NCBI GenBank assembly: GCA_023014485.1
Contig: JAJOZX010001569.1
Location: forward strand, 387,001 to 451,000
Origin: Bathynomus jamesi
Taxonomy: Eukaryota > Arthropoda > Malacostraca > Isopoda > Cirolanidae
Direction: 5' to 3'
Length of the DNA stretch: 64,000 nt
Shown: in pieces, positions 33,278 to 44,839 of the stretch
Layout: each line of letters begins with the position of its first letter
Position numbering within the stretch: the stretch's first letter is position 1
The notes under the pieces: generated by a model
What the model was told of the DNA's origin: nothing
What the model saw: the letters and a program-made list of their open reading frames with translations, nothing else
The model's database searches: none
Made by a program: the position numbers and the translations under genes

Positions 33278-33629
33278 TAAACAAAAGGGGAAAAGGGACT
33301 CTCTAATAACACTCAGTAAGTGACTAATTGTGTTTTAACCCAGTTAGAAGTAAACGCCGTAAATTAAGCTGGGGTCAGACAAATTAGGCCTACATTGTGG
33401 TCTAAGACCTAACATCAACTCATAGCTTAACAAAGATGAAGGTAGATTGCCCTAACCTAATTTGGTGAGGAATCCTACTGTGGACCTCAATTTATCTGCC
33501 CGCTCTGGACCATTTCCGGAATCTCTAGGCTGACCCCTACAAGGGTAGTCTTAATCTACTCTATAGTTAGACTGGAGATATTAGGGGTGGGTTAATTGGG
33601 GACCAATTCATACAGAGCATTTTTCACAG
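33278..33629 (+). repeat. LTR, 5'-truncated copy
   Basis: Matches the right half of the complete LTR (from agggactctctaataacac to catttttcacag). The left ~365 bp is missing. Confidence 0.8.
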
Positions 33630-33633
33630 AAAC

Positions 33634-34345
33634 CTCGAAAATTCTTCTACTATCGTCAGCAGATAACGATTACAGGAATTGGAAGGCAAAGGACCTTTAA
33701 AGTCAATATTTAATCTTTCGAAAGGTTGTGTAGCTTTTATTAACTGACCTTGATTACTATTTAAATACTTCGGTTTACAGTGGGCGCATGCAGTGCATTT
33801 TGAAATAACGTTTTTTATCTCTTCAATTGAATATGGGAGGTTTCAGCTTCTAACAAAGTGCCACATTCTAGTTACTCCGGGATGGCACAAGGCAATGTGT
33901 AACTCTTCTAAATGATGTTTATTAATAGATGCTATAAATGCGCGAGAAAGCGTATCTGGAGCTATATTTTCTCTTCTGGGTTGATATACAGTGTTATAAC
34001 TGAAACTTGATACTTCAAGTCTCCATCTCATGATTTTCTCGTTCTTAACTTTTCCTTCATGTTTAGTGTCAAACATAAACGCTACTGACCTTTGATCCGT
34101 TACTAGTTTAAAGTGTTTACCAAGCAGATAATGCCGCCATTTTCGGACAGACTCAACAATGGCGTATGCTTCTTTTTCTATAGAGGAATGGTTCCTTTCA
34201 GAGGGCGACGGAGTACGGGTGAAAACGGCGACTGGACGTCCAGCTTGACAAAGTTGAGCAGCTATTGCGTAATCAGACGCATCAGTCTCTACTACAAAAG
34301 GAATATTATCATCAATGGCAACAACAGAATTAGCAGTGGCAGCTC
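33634..34345 (-). pseudogene. Gypsy RNase H and integrase zinc-finger part
   Basis: Reads VETDASDYAIAAQLCQAG (RNase H first acidic motif), SSIEKEAYAIVESVRKWRHY, KLVTDQRSVAFMFD, NIAPDTLSRAFIAS, then the integrase HHCC region (HIALCHPGVTRMWHFV, ISKCTACAHCKPKYL) and ERLNIDFKGPLP (first integrase Asp). A stop follows HFVRS near 33845. The last part joins the piece at 32211 once the inserted LTR element is removed. Sequence is very close to 47560-48240. Confidence 0.85.
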
Positions 34346-34439
34346 GTGATAAAATAAAATGGAGGGACTGCAAGCTTCACACAACAGTAGGGTACACAAA
34401 TTTGACCTACCTCAGGTATGAGTTGATATCCACGGATTT

Positions 34440-34527
34440 CCAGGGAATGGTAGTAGTAGTGGTGGTAGAAGGGATGGTGAGGGTGGTAGTGGTGGCGGTA
34501 GGGATGGCTGAGGTGGTGATGGTAGTA
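34440..34527. repeat. (GTAGTGGTG)-type simple repeat
   Basis: An imperfect GGT/GTA-rich run between the truncated Gypsy copy and the hAT fragment. Confidence 0.75.
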
Positions 34528-36252
34528 TTACTTGAAAATAAAATCGGTGCGTCGGCTCTTCGATGTAGCAAAATGGTTTATTACTTTTTCATTAAAATCC
34601 TTCATTTCTGTTATCATTTTATTTTCAATGGATATCACTGCTAAAGTAAGCAGTCTGTCACTCACCATGGTACTGCGCAAAAAAATTTTAATACTCTTCA
34701 AAGTTGAAAAGCACCTTTCTGCTTCTGCCGTTGTCAGTGGAGTTGTTATTAAAATTTTCAGCAACTTGACAGTGTCTGAAAATGTTGATTGCAGATGATT
34801 GTCGTTCATCTTCTCCAACAAGTCTATGAGACTTTCTGATTTACACAAATCTTCTCTTGTGTACAGTACAGTAAGTTCAGTTCTCAATTTGTCTTTTTCA
34901 AGCAAGGGATAGGCTGCAACTGCTTGTGCAAGTTCATTACTAGGGAAATTTTTGGCATACACTGGAAAATTATTCACTAAAAGTAACTTGCTTGCTTCCA
35001 AATCATTAGTAAAGCTGAATCTCTCTCTGCACTGCACAAAATTACGTCACAGACCTCCTTTGCAGCAGCTGATCTATCTGTATTAAATTTTCTTCTCTTC
35101 TGCTCAGGAGGCGACACTATGGCATCACATTCATCTCTTAACTTCTGAACTGTGGAATTAAAAACTTTTAAAGAGGCGTTATCCTTAGCTGCATCAATAT
35201 TTCTAGACTGAAGCTGAGAGAAGATGATGTCAACATGAGGCATTACTTTGGAGAAAAATTCCAACCAAAATTCGAATTCAGGATCATTCACAATTCTTTT
35301 GATACCAGCTGCTGCAGATCCAGTGTCTCTTGCGTTAGATGCTTCCAGTGTGCTGCAACATTCAATTAGTGCATCTTTCATTTCATGCACAGCATTGACT
35401 GTTCTGCTCTTGAAATTCCAACGTGTTGAGATGGCCTTGGAATTCGATGGCCAGCAACATTCTCCAATGCAGCCATTCTTTGTGGAGACTTATAAAAAAA
35501 ATGCTGGTATTCCTGACAAACTATTGAAAAATACTCGAACATTAGTATTCTGTGATGTTGTCTTTTCCAAAATCAAGTTCAGTTGGTGTGCATAACTGGA
35601 TAAAGTGGGCATTGCTATACACTTCTTTTATTCTGGTTTGCACACCTTTATTGACTCCACTTAGAGCAGCTGCACCATCGTAAGTTTGGGCAATGAGCTT
35701 GTGTGGACAATCACCAATTAAAGTCTGGAGCTCTTTATGTAACACACTTGATAAGGCTTCTGCTGTTTGGTTGATAGGGTTAAAAAATCCCCAGAATCTC
35801 TCAACAGGCTTCCCTTGTAGCTCATACCTTAGAACATTTACCATCTGTGTTTTATTGTAAATATCCGTTGTCTCATCACACAAAACTGCCAAATATTCCG
35901 CATTCTTTACTTCTTCCTTGATCTTATTTTTGCAGATTTCCAACATAGATTCTAAAAGTTCATTCTGTATTGATTTAGATGTTCCTTTAAAAACCGTAGC
36001 GGTCTTTAAATGAGCATCTAAGCTAGAATCCAGTTCACAGGCAAAATCAACTAATCCACGAAATACTCCCGGATTCTTGGAGCTCGTAGTTTCATCATGT
36101 CCTCTAATAGGGAGTTCAAATTTTCCACAAAATTTTACACAGTTTATGATTTTGGATAACACATCTCTGTTTTTTCTCACCTGTTCATTGTGTTTTGCAA
36201 CTGAGAGCGTGTATGCTGTGTCAATTTGAGCTGCAATGTTCACTTTACCCAG
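34528..36252 (-). pseudogene. hAT transposase pseudogene (ZMYM1-like), cut by the BEL LTR
   Basis: Minus strand, N to C: LSVAKHNEQVRKNRDVLSKI, GHDETTSSKNPGVFRGLVDF, EYLAVLCDETTDIYNKTQ (first catalytic Asp region), LIAQTYDGAAALSGVNKGVQ (second, DGAAxxxG), HFIQLCTPTEL, then EFWLEFFSKVMPHVDIIFSQ and the C-terminal dimerisation helix TTAEAERCFSTLKSIKIFLR. Frameshifts lie near 35585 and 35000. The N-terminal TTF-type finger is missing because the BEL 5' LTR begins at 36253. A related but distinct copy is at 25440-27640. Confidence 0.85.
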
Positions 36253-36848
36253 TGTTAGAAAATCTAGAAGAGGAAGAACCATTGTTGTCCCAAGGCGATA
36301 TGATGACTAAGCTGATTGATGCAGCATTGCTTGTATATATTAAGTTAAGGTGTATATAAATCCATCTCATAATTGTAAGGTTAGTGAAAAATTCACTTAA
36401 TTTAGAGCTAGCATTTTTGGGCTCTTGTGGCATCATTGTTTGGGCATTCTTGTGGTATAATTTTTTGGGGCGTGCGCGTCTTTTCTACTCGTTTGTGGAA
36501 TGCGGTACTTACAAGGTGTGGTCTTATAGAGAGCGCTCTTGCAATTCAGTTTGGTTGTTTAGATACAAGATTGTTGCATCGTGCAATAGTGCAGGTTGTG
36601 TTGTTGTTGCAAGGTTTAGAAAGAAGACCATAAATAGTGCCCCTTTTGTTTCTTATCTTAAATTCATGCAACTGAGGCCTAAGGTATGCCCACATCGAGT
36701 CAGCAACCTTGAGGTAGGACCTAATAGGACCTCCAAGTCCGTAAGTTTTTAATCTAGCTTAACTTGGGCTGTAGGTTGAACTGGCCCTTCAGAGCTTGGC
36801 CGTTCACGGCTCAGCTGGGATTTTGAACCCAATAAAAAAATAATAACA
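36253..36848 (+). repeat. BEL/Pao 5' LTR
   Basis: Starts tgttagaaaatctagaag, ends taataaca, and is about 596 bp. It matches the 3' LTR except for substitutions and small indels, including shorter 'tatata' and 'ggcgct/ggcgtg' variants. Confidence 0.85.
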
Positions 36849-36868
36849 TGGTCCTTCAGAACCGGATT
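36849..36868 (+). promoter_or_regulatory. Primer-binding site, likely tRNA-Tyr
   Basis: tggtccttcagaaccggatt directly follows the LTR's terminal CA. It resembles the complement of the tRNA-Tyr 3' end (TGGTCCTTCGAGCCGGA) with one extra base and one change. Arthropod BEL/Pao elements often use this primer. Confidence 0.65.
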
Positions 36869-36958
36869 CTAGTCCAAGACTGAGTCAGTGACTATTTTTC
36901 GGCAAAGTTCTTATTGTGAAAATTGTAGCCCAAGTTAGGCCTAGACGGGTTGAGCATA

Positions 36959-37185
36959 ATTGAGTTAAGGTCCCAGGGTAGAAAGTTGGTCACCCAATTG
37001 CGAAACTTGGCAACTCGTCTGTCGCTGTTTTGGGCCTACATTTTTACCGGTTTGGTTAATTTTGGTTTATTATTGAGTTAAGGTCCCAGGGTAGAAAGTT
37101 TGGTTGCCCAATTGCAAAACTTGGCCAGTCGTCTGTCGTTGTTTTGGGCCTACATTTTTACCGGTTTGGTTGATTTTGGCTATTA
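36959..37185 (+). repeat. 113 bp tandem duplication in the BEL leader
   Basis: The block from attgagttaaggtcccaggg to ttttaccggtttggtt occurs twice in a row with about ten differences. It lies in the untranslated leader between primer site and gag. Confidence 0.85.
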
Positions 37186-37386
37186 TTCGTAAGCGAAGGT
37201 TGCAGACTTCAGTGCGCCAGTTACTTGTGTGAAAATTTTGTATTCCAAACTGGTGATTGGTCAGTACCCCAACTAAACAATTCAGTTTATTTGAAAAAAG
37301 CAAAATTTGAGTTTGATCAGTTTGGTTAAGTATTTTTGCCAATTCAGCTTTTTTGACATTGAGCCCAATTGTTGTTTGCATTGAAG

Positions 37387-38540
37387 ATGAGTGCAGCTGA
37401 ATTGAGCAAGTTTAAAAAAAAGATAAGCGCCTACAAAGGTCTAATTACAAAGGTCATTGCCACTATAGATTTTGCCATGGAGCAAGAGGATTTAAGCTTA
37501 GTGACTGCGCAGCTTTCCATATTAGAAACTAAAAAGGTTGCTCTGGCGAAGTAAATGTTAAAATTGAGGCTCTTATAGAAGAGGATGAAATAGAAAATAA
37601 CATAATTTACTTTGAAGAGATTATTGATGATATAATTAAAGTATGCCACGGAGCAAAAGAGTTTAGCAGCTCAGTACAGTTAGACACCAGGTCTAATAAT
37701 GAGACACAACCCTCAACAAATGGTGTTTGTGAAGTTAAGGTTAACAGATCTGCAGTTCAATTACCGAGGCTTGTACTCAAAACATTTTCTGGGAGTATTC
37801 AGGAATGGCAAGGATGGGCAGACAGTTTTCAATCAGCAGTTCATTCTAGTCAAGTGTTAAGCGCGGTGGAGAAGTTTAATTATTTGCAGTCCCTCTTGGA
37901 AGGGGAAGCAGCAAAGACAATAGCAGGATTAGCATTAACAGAGGCTAATTATAATGTGGCTTGGGATTTATTAAAGAAACGGTTTGGTAAGCCAGAGATC
38001 TTAATTAAAAGCCACCTCCGCGAACGTTTAGCTATACCTCCTGTTAATAATCCCAATAGTGTCAAGGAGTTACGGCAGTTATATGATGAATTTGAAGTTA
38101 GAACTAGGTCCCTGGACAACTTGGGTGTATGAATGGAAAGGTATGGTATAATGTTGGTCACTATACTGGAGTCTAAATTGCCTAGCTCAATTTTGTTTGA
38201 ATTAAGTAGGGGACACTCTACAGAACATGTGTACATCCCCCTTCAGCAGATGTTAAGTCTTTTAGGCACAGAATTAGCAAGACGAGAGGGAATTTAGTTT
38301 GCACAGTGGGATGTTAAACAAGGAGACAAAGGCAGGCACAGCACCAAGGTTCCTACAAAAAGGAATAGCCCAGGTACAGTGTCAGCTCTACATGCATCCT
38401 CTGAGAATAAATTAAAGGGAATCAAGGAATGCATATTTTGCGAAGGCAACCACAAGTCATATAAATGTGAAGTGGTTGAGGCTTTACTTTTGAGGAGAGA
38501 AAGGACAGAGTAACTAAGTCCACAGCATGTTTTAAATGTT
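37387..38540 (+). pseudogene. BEL/Pao gag
   Basis: Starts MSAAELSKFKKKISAYKG. After a frameshift near 37553 the conserved gag core appears: LPRLVLKTFSGSIQEWQGW, VEKFNYLQSLLEGEAAKTIA and NYNVAWDLLKKRFGKPE, matching the retrotransposon gag domain found in Pao/BEL elements (DUF1759 type). A stop follows LDNLGV at 38132. The frame recovers as MERYGIMLVTILESKLPS. It would form the virus-like particle shell in the cytoplasm. Confidence 0.82.
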
Positions 38541-39032
38541 TTTGAAAGGTCACAGAGCAAAGTTTTGTAAGTTTAAAATTTTGTGCAAAAAATGCCATGG
38601 CCGGCATCAGCCATTATTGTGTGAAAACACTCTTAGTAGGCCTACCCCTGAAGTAGAGACATCAGTGGCATATGCTACTGCTATGAAAGGGAGTAAAAGT
38701 AAGGGGGATTATTGCAAACAGCTACAACTATATTAATTGGGAATGATGGAGAAGCTACTGTAAGAGTGTTGTTTGATAGTGGTAGCCAGTGTAGCTTTAT
38801 CAAGACCAGAATTTCCAGAAAATTGAAGTTTAAAGAACTTAAGAAGGGAAATTTAAGAATTTCTGGGTTTGGGGGTTCCGTTCAAAACCAAACCAAAGTT
38901 AAGAAGGTAGAAGTTCTGGTTAAGGGGTTGTTACCACAAAGTCCCACTATCAAGGTCCAAGCTGTAGAGATTGAGGAACTTTGTGCTCCAGTCACTACTT
39001 GTTTAGATATGGCATGTGTCCAAGAATTGTAA
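38425..39032 (+). pseudogene. BEL/Pao nucleocapsid knuckles and aspartic protease
   Basis: ECIFCEGNHKSYKCE and, after a frameshift near 38545, CKKCHGRHQPLLCE are CCHC zinc knuckles. The protease follows with VRVLFDSGSQCSFIKTRISR, where FDSGSQ holds the catalytic Asp, and LRISGFGG. A stop at 39030 precedes the RT linker. Confidence 0.8.
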
Positions 39033-39059
39033 GTTAAAGGAATTAATTTTGGCAATAAT

Positions 39060-40070
39060 AAGTTTGAAGGAACAGAAGATATTAGTCTTTTGATTGGAGC
39101 TGACTATTATTGGGATTTCATCACTGGTAATATTGTCCGCACATCTCGAGGTCTGGTAGCTATTGAAAGTAAGCTGGGCTGGATGCTACATGGGAGCTAT
39201 TGCAATGAAATGGAGGTTAAAGCTCTTTTTGTTAAGAGTGAGGAGAACAGCCATGGTTTGGAAAGGCATCTGAAAGCCTTTTGGGAACTTGAATCCATTG
39301 GCATAAAGGACAAACAGGAGAAGTAGGCGAGTCCAGTGAACAGTGATGTTTTAGAGCAATTTGAAAAAGGGATTGGGTTTAGAGATGGTTGCTATGAAGT
39401 TGGCCTTCCTTGGAAGGATTCTTGCAAACCCAGTTCAAACCTTCAGCTAGCTAATAGGAGGTTGGAGACTTCATTGCACAGGCTAAGAAAAAATGAGGAG
39501 TTGTTAATTTTAATTGAATACAATGAGGTCATCCTAAGCTATGTAAAGGAGGGCTATGCTGAAAGGGTGCAAGGTGAGCTGGTGAGCCAGGAGGCACATT
39601 ATCTGCCACACCATGCAGTGGTACGGCGAGACAAAACTACCACCAAACTGAGGGTAGTTTTTGATGGCTCAGCCAAGGACAAAGGTGGTGTGTCCTTGAA
39701 TGACTGTTTGGATGCTGTGACAAATTTAAATGCAGATTTATTTTCCTCGTTACTGACATTCAGGTTTGGTAGAGTAGCATTGACTGCAGATGTGAAGCAA
39801 GCCTTTTTGCTGATAAAGTTAAAACCAGAGGACAGAGATGCAGTAAGGTATCTGTGGGTGGATACGAAAGACTTGTTGGAAAATGAACCTAAGGTTCAAG
39901 CATATAGAATGAAGTCAGTGTTGTTTGGCCTCAGCTCTAGTCCATTTCTGTTGGCAGCTACTATGCAGTACCATTTTAAAAAATATTCTGAAGTCTATCC
40001 TAACACTATTGAACACAAGGAAAAATTTTCATGTTGATGATTTGCTGTGTTCCGTGGATAATATAGGCTA
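39060..40070 (+). pseudogene. BEL/Pao reverse transcriptase
   Basis: IGADYYWDFITG and SKLGWMLHGSY (39090-39326) form the protease-RT linker. The RT proper reads HYLPHHAVVRRDKTTTKLRV, VFDGSAKDKGGVSLNDCLD, ALTADVKQAFLLIKL (first catalytic Asp) and MKSVLFGLSSSPFLLAATMQ. The catalytic pair comes after a frameshift as FHVDDLLCSVDN (about 40026-40062), so the common YVDD is HVDD here. Stops at 39324 and 40035 and further shifts show it is dead. Confidence 0.85.
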
Positions 40071-40078
40071 GAGCTATA

Positions 40079-42074
40079 ATGAGGAAGGCTGGTATGGAAC
40101 TTAGAAAATGGCAGACCAATCATTCTCAATTACAACAGTTTATGAGTCAGTCCTGTGTAGTACCTGATGCAGCAGAAAGTATTGAGGATTCTGGTATTAA
40201 GGAGTTGTGGGCAATAGACATAAAGGTGCTAGGCATTGTTTGGCAGCAAGGAGAGGATTTGTTTACCTTCAATGGGAAATCTTTAGTAGAGCTGGCTGAG
40301 AATGAGACAAGGTGGACAAAACGTACAGCTCTTAGTTTGGCTTCGAAGGTTTTTGAGCCTCTTTGATTCCTGGCTCCATTTGTGATAAAGTAAAAAATTT
40401 GGTTTCAGAGCCTCTGGGAAATTGGACTTGGTTGGGACCAAGAGTTACCTGATCATATGGTGGCAAGGTGGAAATATTGGTTCAAAGAATTTGCACATCT
40501 TGGAGACATTGAAATCCCAAGATGGTACTTTGGAGAGTTGAACAATAGTCCAGACAATTTGGAGCTGCACATCTTTTGTGATGCAAGTGAGGAAGCCTAT
40601 GCAATTTGTATTTATATAAGAGGCACATTCAAAGAGGAAGTAAGTTGCAGGTTGGTTGCTGCAAAGAGCAGAGTAGCACCTTTGAAAAGGCTTTCTGTTC
40701 CAAGGTTGGAATTGATGGGTGCAGTTATTGCTAGTCGGCTTGCAGTTACAGTGCAAAAGTCTTTGGCCCTCTGTAAAATTCCAAACTATTATTGGACAGA
40801 CTCCACTATAGTTTGGCACTGGTTAAGAAGCCAGGCAAGGAAATGGAAACCATTTGTTGCTAATAGGGTGGAGGAAATTCAAGCACACACAGATCCCAAG
40901 CAATGGAAGCATTGTCCAGGCACTCAAAACCCAGCTGATTTATCAACACGAGGAATTTCAGTGAAAGATCTTGCACAGTCAAGTTTGTGGTGGAATGGGC
41001 CAGAGTGGCTAAAACTTGGAAGTGAAAACTGGCCTTCTAATCAGCCTATTGTAGGAGAATGCCAGGCTCAAGAAGAATGGGTGAGTGAGATGAGAAAATG
41101 CACTGTGAACAGTTGTCAAGTTATGCAGGAGGACCCCATATTGAGGCTTGAGGACATCAGCAGTCTGAAAAGGTTGTTAAGAGTGACAGCATGGGTATAC
41201 AAATTTACAAACAACATTAAGGGAGAAACAAGAATGGAAGGAATTCTGAACAGTATGGAGATTCAGCAAGCCAGGCAATACTGGGTGGTATATGTGCAGA
41301 AGGAAAAATTTGGTGAAGAGAGGGAATTGCTCACCAGCAGTCCATTACAGGTTCTGCCAACACATTCTTCTCTCAAGGGTTTGGATGTGTTTTTGGATCA
41401 GGATTTATTGAAAGTAGGAGGTAGACTACAGTTTTCTGGGCTTCCAGAGGAGAAAAGCCATCCAATTTTGCTACCTTCTGGGGGGGCACTTTGTAGAACT
41501 TTTGATCCTGGATACGCATCATAAGTTGTTACATGCTGGAGTTAGAGAAGTGATAATAGAGATCAGACAACAGTTTTGGATTCCCAAAATTAGACAAGTA
41601 GTAAAAAAGGTCTTGCATAAATGTGTGGTTTGCAAACGTTGGAGTGCAAAGCCTTATTATGAAAAGGTGGCTTCACTTCCAAGAGAACGGTGTGTCTATA
41701 CTGCCATATTTGATGTAGTTGGAGTAGATTTCGCAGGTCCAGTCTATGTGTATGAGCAAGGGGAGTCTAACAAAGGTTATATATGTCTTTTCACATGTGC
41801 TACCACCAGAGAATCCATTTGGAGTTGGTAAGCAACTTTAGTGATGTATTTATTTTGGCCTTTAAAAGGTTTGTGAACAGAAGGAGTTTCCCAAATAAAA
41901 TCATATTGGATAATGCAAAAACCTTCAAAAAGGCTGCAAAGGAACTCCAAGAAGTTTGGTCCTTGCTAAAAGAGGAAGGATTCCAATCCTACTTTTCAGA
42001 CCAAGGGGTACAGTGGGAGTTTATTGTTGAGAGAGCACCATGGTGGGGAGGATTTTGGGAAAGGTTAGTGAGAA
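40079..42074 (+). pseudogene. BEL/Pao RNase H and integrase, N-terminal and catalytic part
   Basis: Linker KELWAIDIKVLGIVWQQGED. RNase H-like region: ELHIFCDASEEAYAICIYI, VPRLELMGAVIASRL, NYYWTDSTIVWHWLRSQ and GTQNPADLSTRG. Integrase: zinc finger with HKLLHAGVREVI and HKCVVCKRWSAKPYY, first Asp in VVGVDFAGPVYV, second in KIILDNAKTFKKAAKEL, and the Glu-side motif ERAPWWGGFWERLVRSVK. Frameshifts lie near 40360, 41500 and 41830. The sequence breaks at 42083, where a DNA transposon has inserted. Confidence 0.85.
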
Positions 42075-42575
42075 GTGTAAAGTAGGGCGGAGTGAAAACC
42101 TCATTTTTCGAATTTTCAAATTGGCTAGTGTGGAAAATGTGTGGAGTAGTGAGGAAAGAAGCTGGTATAAATTTAAAATCATAACATTAATATCTTCAGG
42201 TGCCACAATGACCTTCAATATTGAAAAAAATTGAAAAAAGCAGATTTTAACCAATAATTACAGAAGAGTCCACGATGCACAATAGACAAGAATTTATTCA
42301 CACTTGTATAAAAATAGCTCAGTCAACCTTTAAAAAAAGTTTCTATTCTCTAAAAACAGTTTTCTATAGTCAGCTCACTCAGCTGTCACGTGAGTACCTC
42401 GGTTCAGTGTAGCTGTCGCTCTCGTAGCAGGTGGGTGTTCTGTTGTTGGCGTTACTCAGATAGTCTAAACTATATTTCTTATATATTTTGCATTTCTGTA
42501 TTGTGTTGCCCTAAGTTTGCCATGTACTATTAACTGAAATTAACGTATAATTGATATTAGCTCTTTCCTTTTCAG

Positions 42576-44839
42576 ATTTGTATACTTTCAAAATGTCTCG
42601 AGTTTGTGCAAAATCAACCAGGGCCTCAACTGAGTGCCCCATGTTTGGTATGGGGGAAGATTTGTGGCACAGGAATCTTCCTACATACGAAGGAGTTTTT
42701 AAATATTACTTGTTTGTAAGAAACGATTTGAAACAGAATACTAATAAAGATCCTTCAATATCTCAAATATTAGAACAAGTTGTTGATAAATTGAAAACAA
42801 TTTGGGAAAGTGCTTCCGTCCCAATTCTGTCAGACAGGCGAATTGAAACAATGTTCAGAAGCTACCACGAAAAGTATCGTGTCATTATGAAGCCATACCA
42901 AAGCAGAAAAAATTCTGAAGCTTACAAAGCAAAGATTGATATGTTCAAAAAAGAAGCACACACGAAACGTTTTGACATTGCAGCGTGCAAGTGCAAAGTA
43001 CTAACACAATGTTCTTGTCCCAAAGAAAAAACGGTTCCAAAGGAAGAAGTGACGTTCCTCTTAGATCAAAGGAGTGAAAGAAAACTGTTTATTGATAGAG
43101 TAGATATTACACTCTCAAAGAAAAAGGCATCTACGTTGCTAAGAAAGCAAAAAGAAGCTGTGAGGCTCACCAAAGAATCTTCACAGGAGAAATTGCAGGA
43201 TACAAATGTTGAATTATCATCATCGACATCAAATAGTGAAAGTGAATCTGGCGAAATATCAGACGATACATTTCCAGAGCCAGTTAGCTCGAAGAGAAAG
43301 CTCGAACAACCCGAAGAACAATTATTCAAGAAAAGGAAAACTACAAATCTACCTTCAGTGGCTACTGCTTGTGACAGGACTGCAGTTTCAGATCGAGCTG
43401 CAGCATTCATTGTTAGTGTAGTATTGCAAGATATTGGAGAAGTTTCTATTGACAATACATCTGAAGTAGTGGATAGGAGTAAAATCAGAAGAGAAAGACA
43501 AAAGAAGAGATCAGAAATTATGAAAGATCAAAATCAGGTCCCAATCAGAGGAATCTATTTTGATGGTCGAAAAGATTCTACACTCTTCCAAGAAAAAAAA
43601 GAGTCCAAAGTATATCAGAAGAAGGTAACAGAAGAACATATCACTTTAGTGAGAGAACCTGGTTCAGATTATTTGGGCCATTATTCTGTGAATTCTGGAT
43701 CAGCTGAAGAAATATGTAAAGGAATGTTTGAGTATATTGGAAATAATGACATGAACCTGGAAAACCTTGTTGCCATTGGATGCGATGGTGCAGCAGTCAA
43801 CACTGGAGAAAAGGGAGGCGTTATAAGGCTTATAGAATTGAAGCTGAAGAAGCCAGTTCAACATTTAGTGTGCCAGCTCCATGCCAGTGAATTGCCATTA
43901 CGCCATTTAGTTGCAAAGCTGGATGGAAAAACATCTGGCCCCCGCGGATTCACCGGTCCTATTGGCAGGGAATTAGAGAACTGTGAGAGTCTTCCTATTG
44001 TCGAGTTTGAAAGGATTGATGCTGAGGAACCAACTGTAGACTGTGAAGATCTTAGCACCGACCAAAAATATCTAATTGATATTCATCAGGCCATAACAAA
44101 GGGATATTGCTCTCCAGATCTTGCTCATCGTAGTCCAGGCAAAATGGCACATTCACGATGGCTGACTACAGCAAATCGTTTGCTTCGTCTATACGTTTCA
44201 ACTGTAAGTCCATCTGAGAACCTCATGAACATTGCTTCTTTTATAATGAAGGTCTACATCCCAATGTGGTTTTCTATTAAGCAAAGTACGTCTTTTGTCA
44301 ATGGGTCAAAACATGTTTTCAAAACTATTGAACTAACAAGAACACTGAATGACGAAGTAAAGGATATTGTAAACCCTGTCATACAAAGAAATGCATTTTT
44401 TGCAAATCCAGAAAATATTCTAGCATCAATGATTCATGATGACCACAGCGCCATAAGAGAATTAGCGTGGAGGCGAATAAAGAAAGCAAGGCAAACAAAC
44501 AAGGAAAAAGTTGTGAGGCGTTTCACAGTACCTGTTATTCAATTTGAAGCTACTGATTATACTGATTTAATTAATTGGCAAAAATGCATTGTCACTGAAC
44601 CACCTGTGACAAGACACCTGACAGAAAATGAGATTGAAGAATTCATAGAAAACAAGAGTACCCCTCCATTCGAGAAATTCCCTTGTCATACACAAGTAGT
44701 AGAAAGAATGGTAAAATTAGTGACTGAAGCATCATCAAAAGTATTTGGATTGAACGCGCGAGATGGCTTCATAAGATCAACACTTCAGTCACGTAAAAAA
44801 ATGCCATCATTCGAAAGTAAAGCTGAATATAAAGTTTAA
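42576..44839 (+). CDS. Putative transposase, CDGAAVNTG family, intact
   Basis: The open frame runs from 42551, but the likely start is ATG 42593 (MSRVCAKSTRASTECPMFGM), just after a splice-acceptor-like tttccttttcag at 42564-42575. This gives ~748 residues. N-terminal half: a Cys cluster CKCKVLTQCSCP and an acidic/Ser-rich linker. Likely catalytic core: IRGIYFDGRKDSTLF, AIGCDGAAVNTGEKGG, QLHASELPLRHLVAKLDGKT, HRSPGKMAHSRWLTTANRLL and VIQRNAFFANPENILASM. The order Asp, DGxxxNTG, then a His/Cys-containing helix resembles the RNase H fold of hAT enzymes. This is inference. No stops interrupt it. The protein type is widespread in arthropods, and I know no functional name for it. Confidence 0.82.

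Larger units (their letters stand above)
32212..33629. mobile_element. Internally deleted LTR element (LTR-PBS-short interior-partial LTR)
   Basis: Inserted in the Gypsy integrase with the 4 bp duplication aaac (32208-32211, 33630-33633). It consists of a full LTR (32212-32928), ~350 bp of interior beginning with a primer-binding-like tggtggcccg, then a 5'-truncated second LTR (about 33278-33629). All coding sequence is lost. The LTR is the same family as the solo LTR at 24592-25313. Orientation is + because the primer site follows the complete LTR. Confidence 0.8.
31272..34345 (-). mobile_element. Antisense Gypsy retrotransposon fragment
   Basis: Minus-strand pol segment from RNase H to the C-terminus of integrase, closely similar to the + strand copy at 46463-48369. 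It is interrupted by an LTR element at 32212-33629 with a 4 bp duplication (aaac). No reverse transcriptase or gag remains, so it is truncated near 34345. Confidence 0.85.

Noticed and set aside
36253..36282. Start of the hAT open frame at MVLPLLDFLT
   Set aside because: Those first residues come from antisense BEL LTR. The hAT sequence itself begins after 36252 and is truncated.
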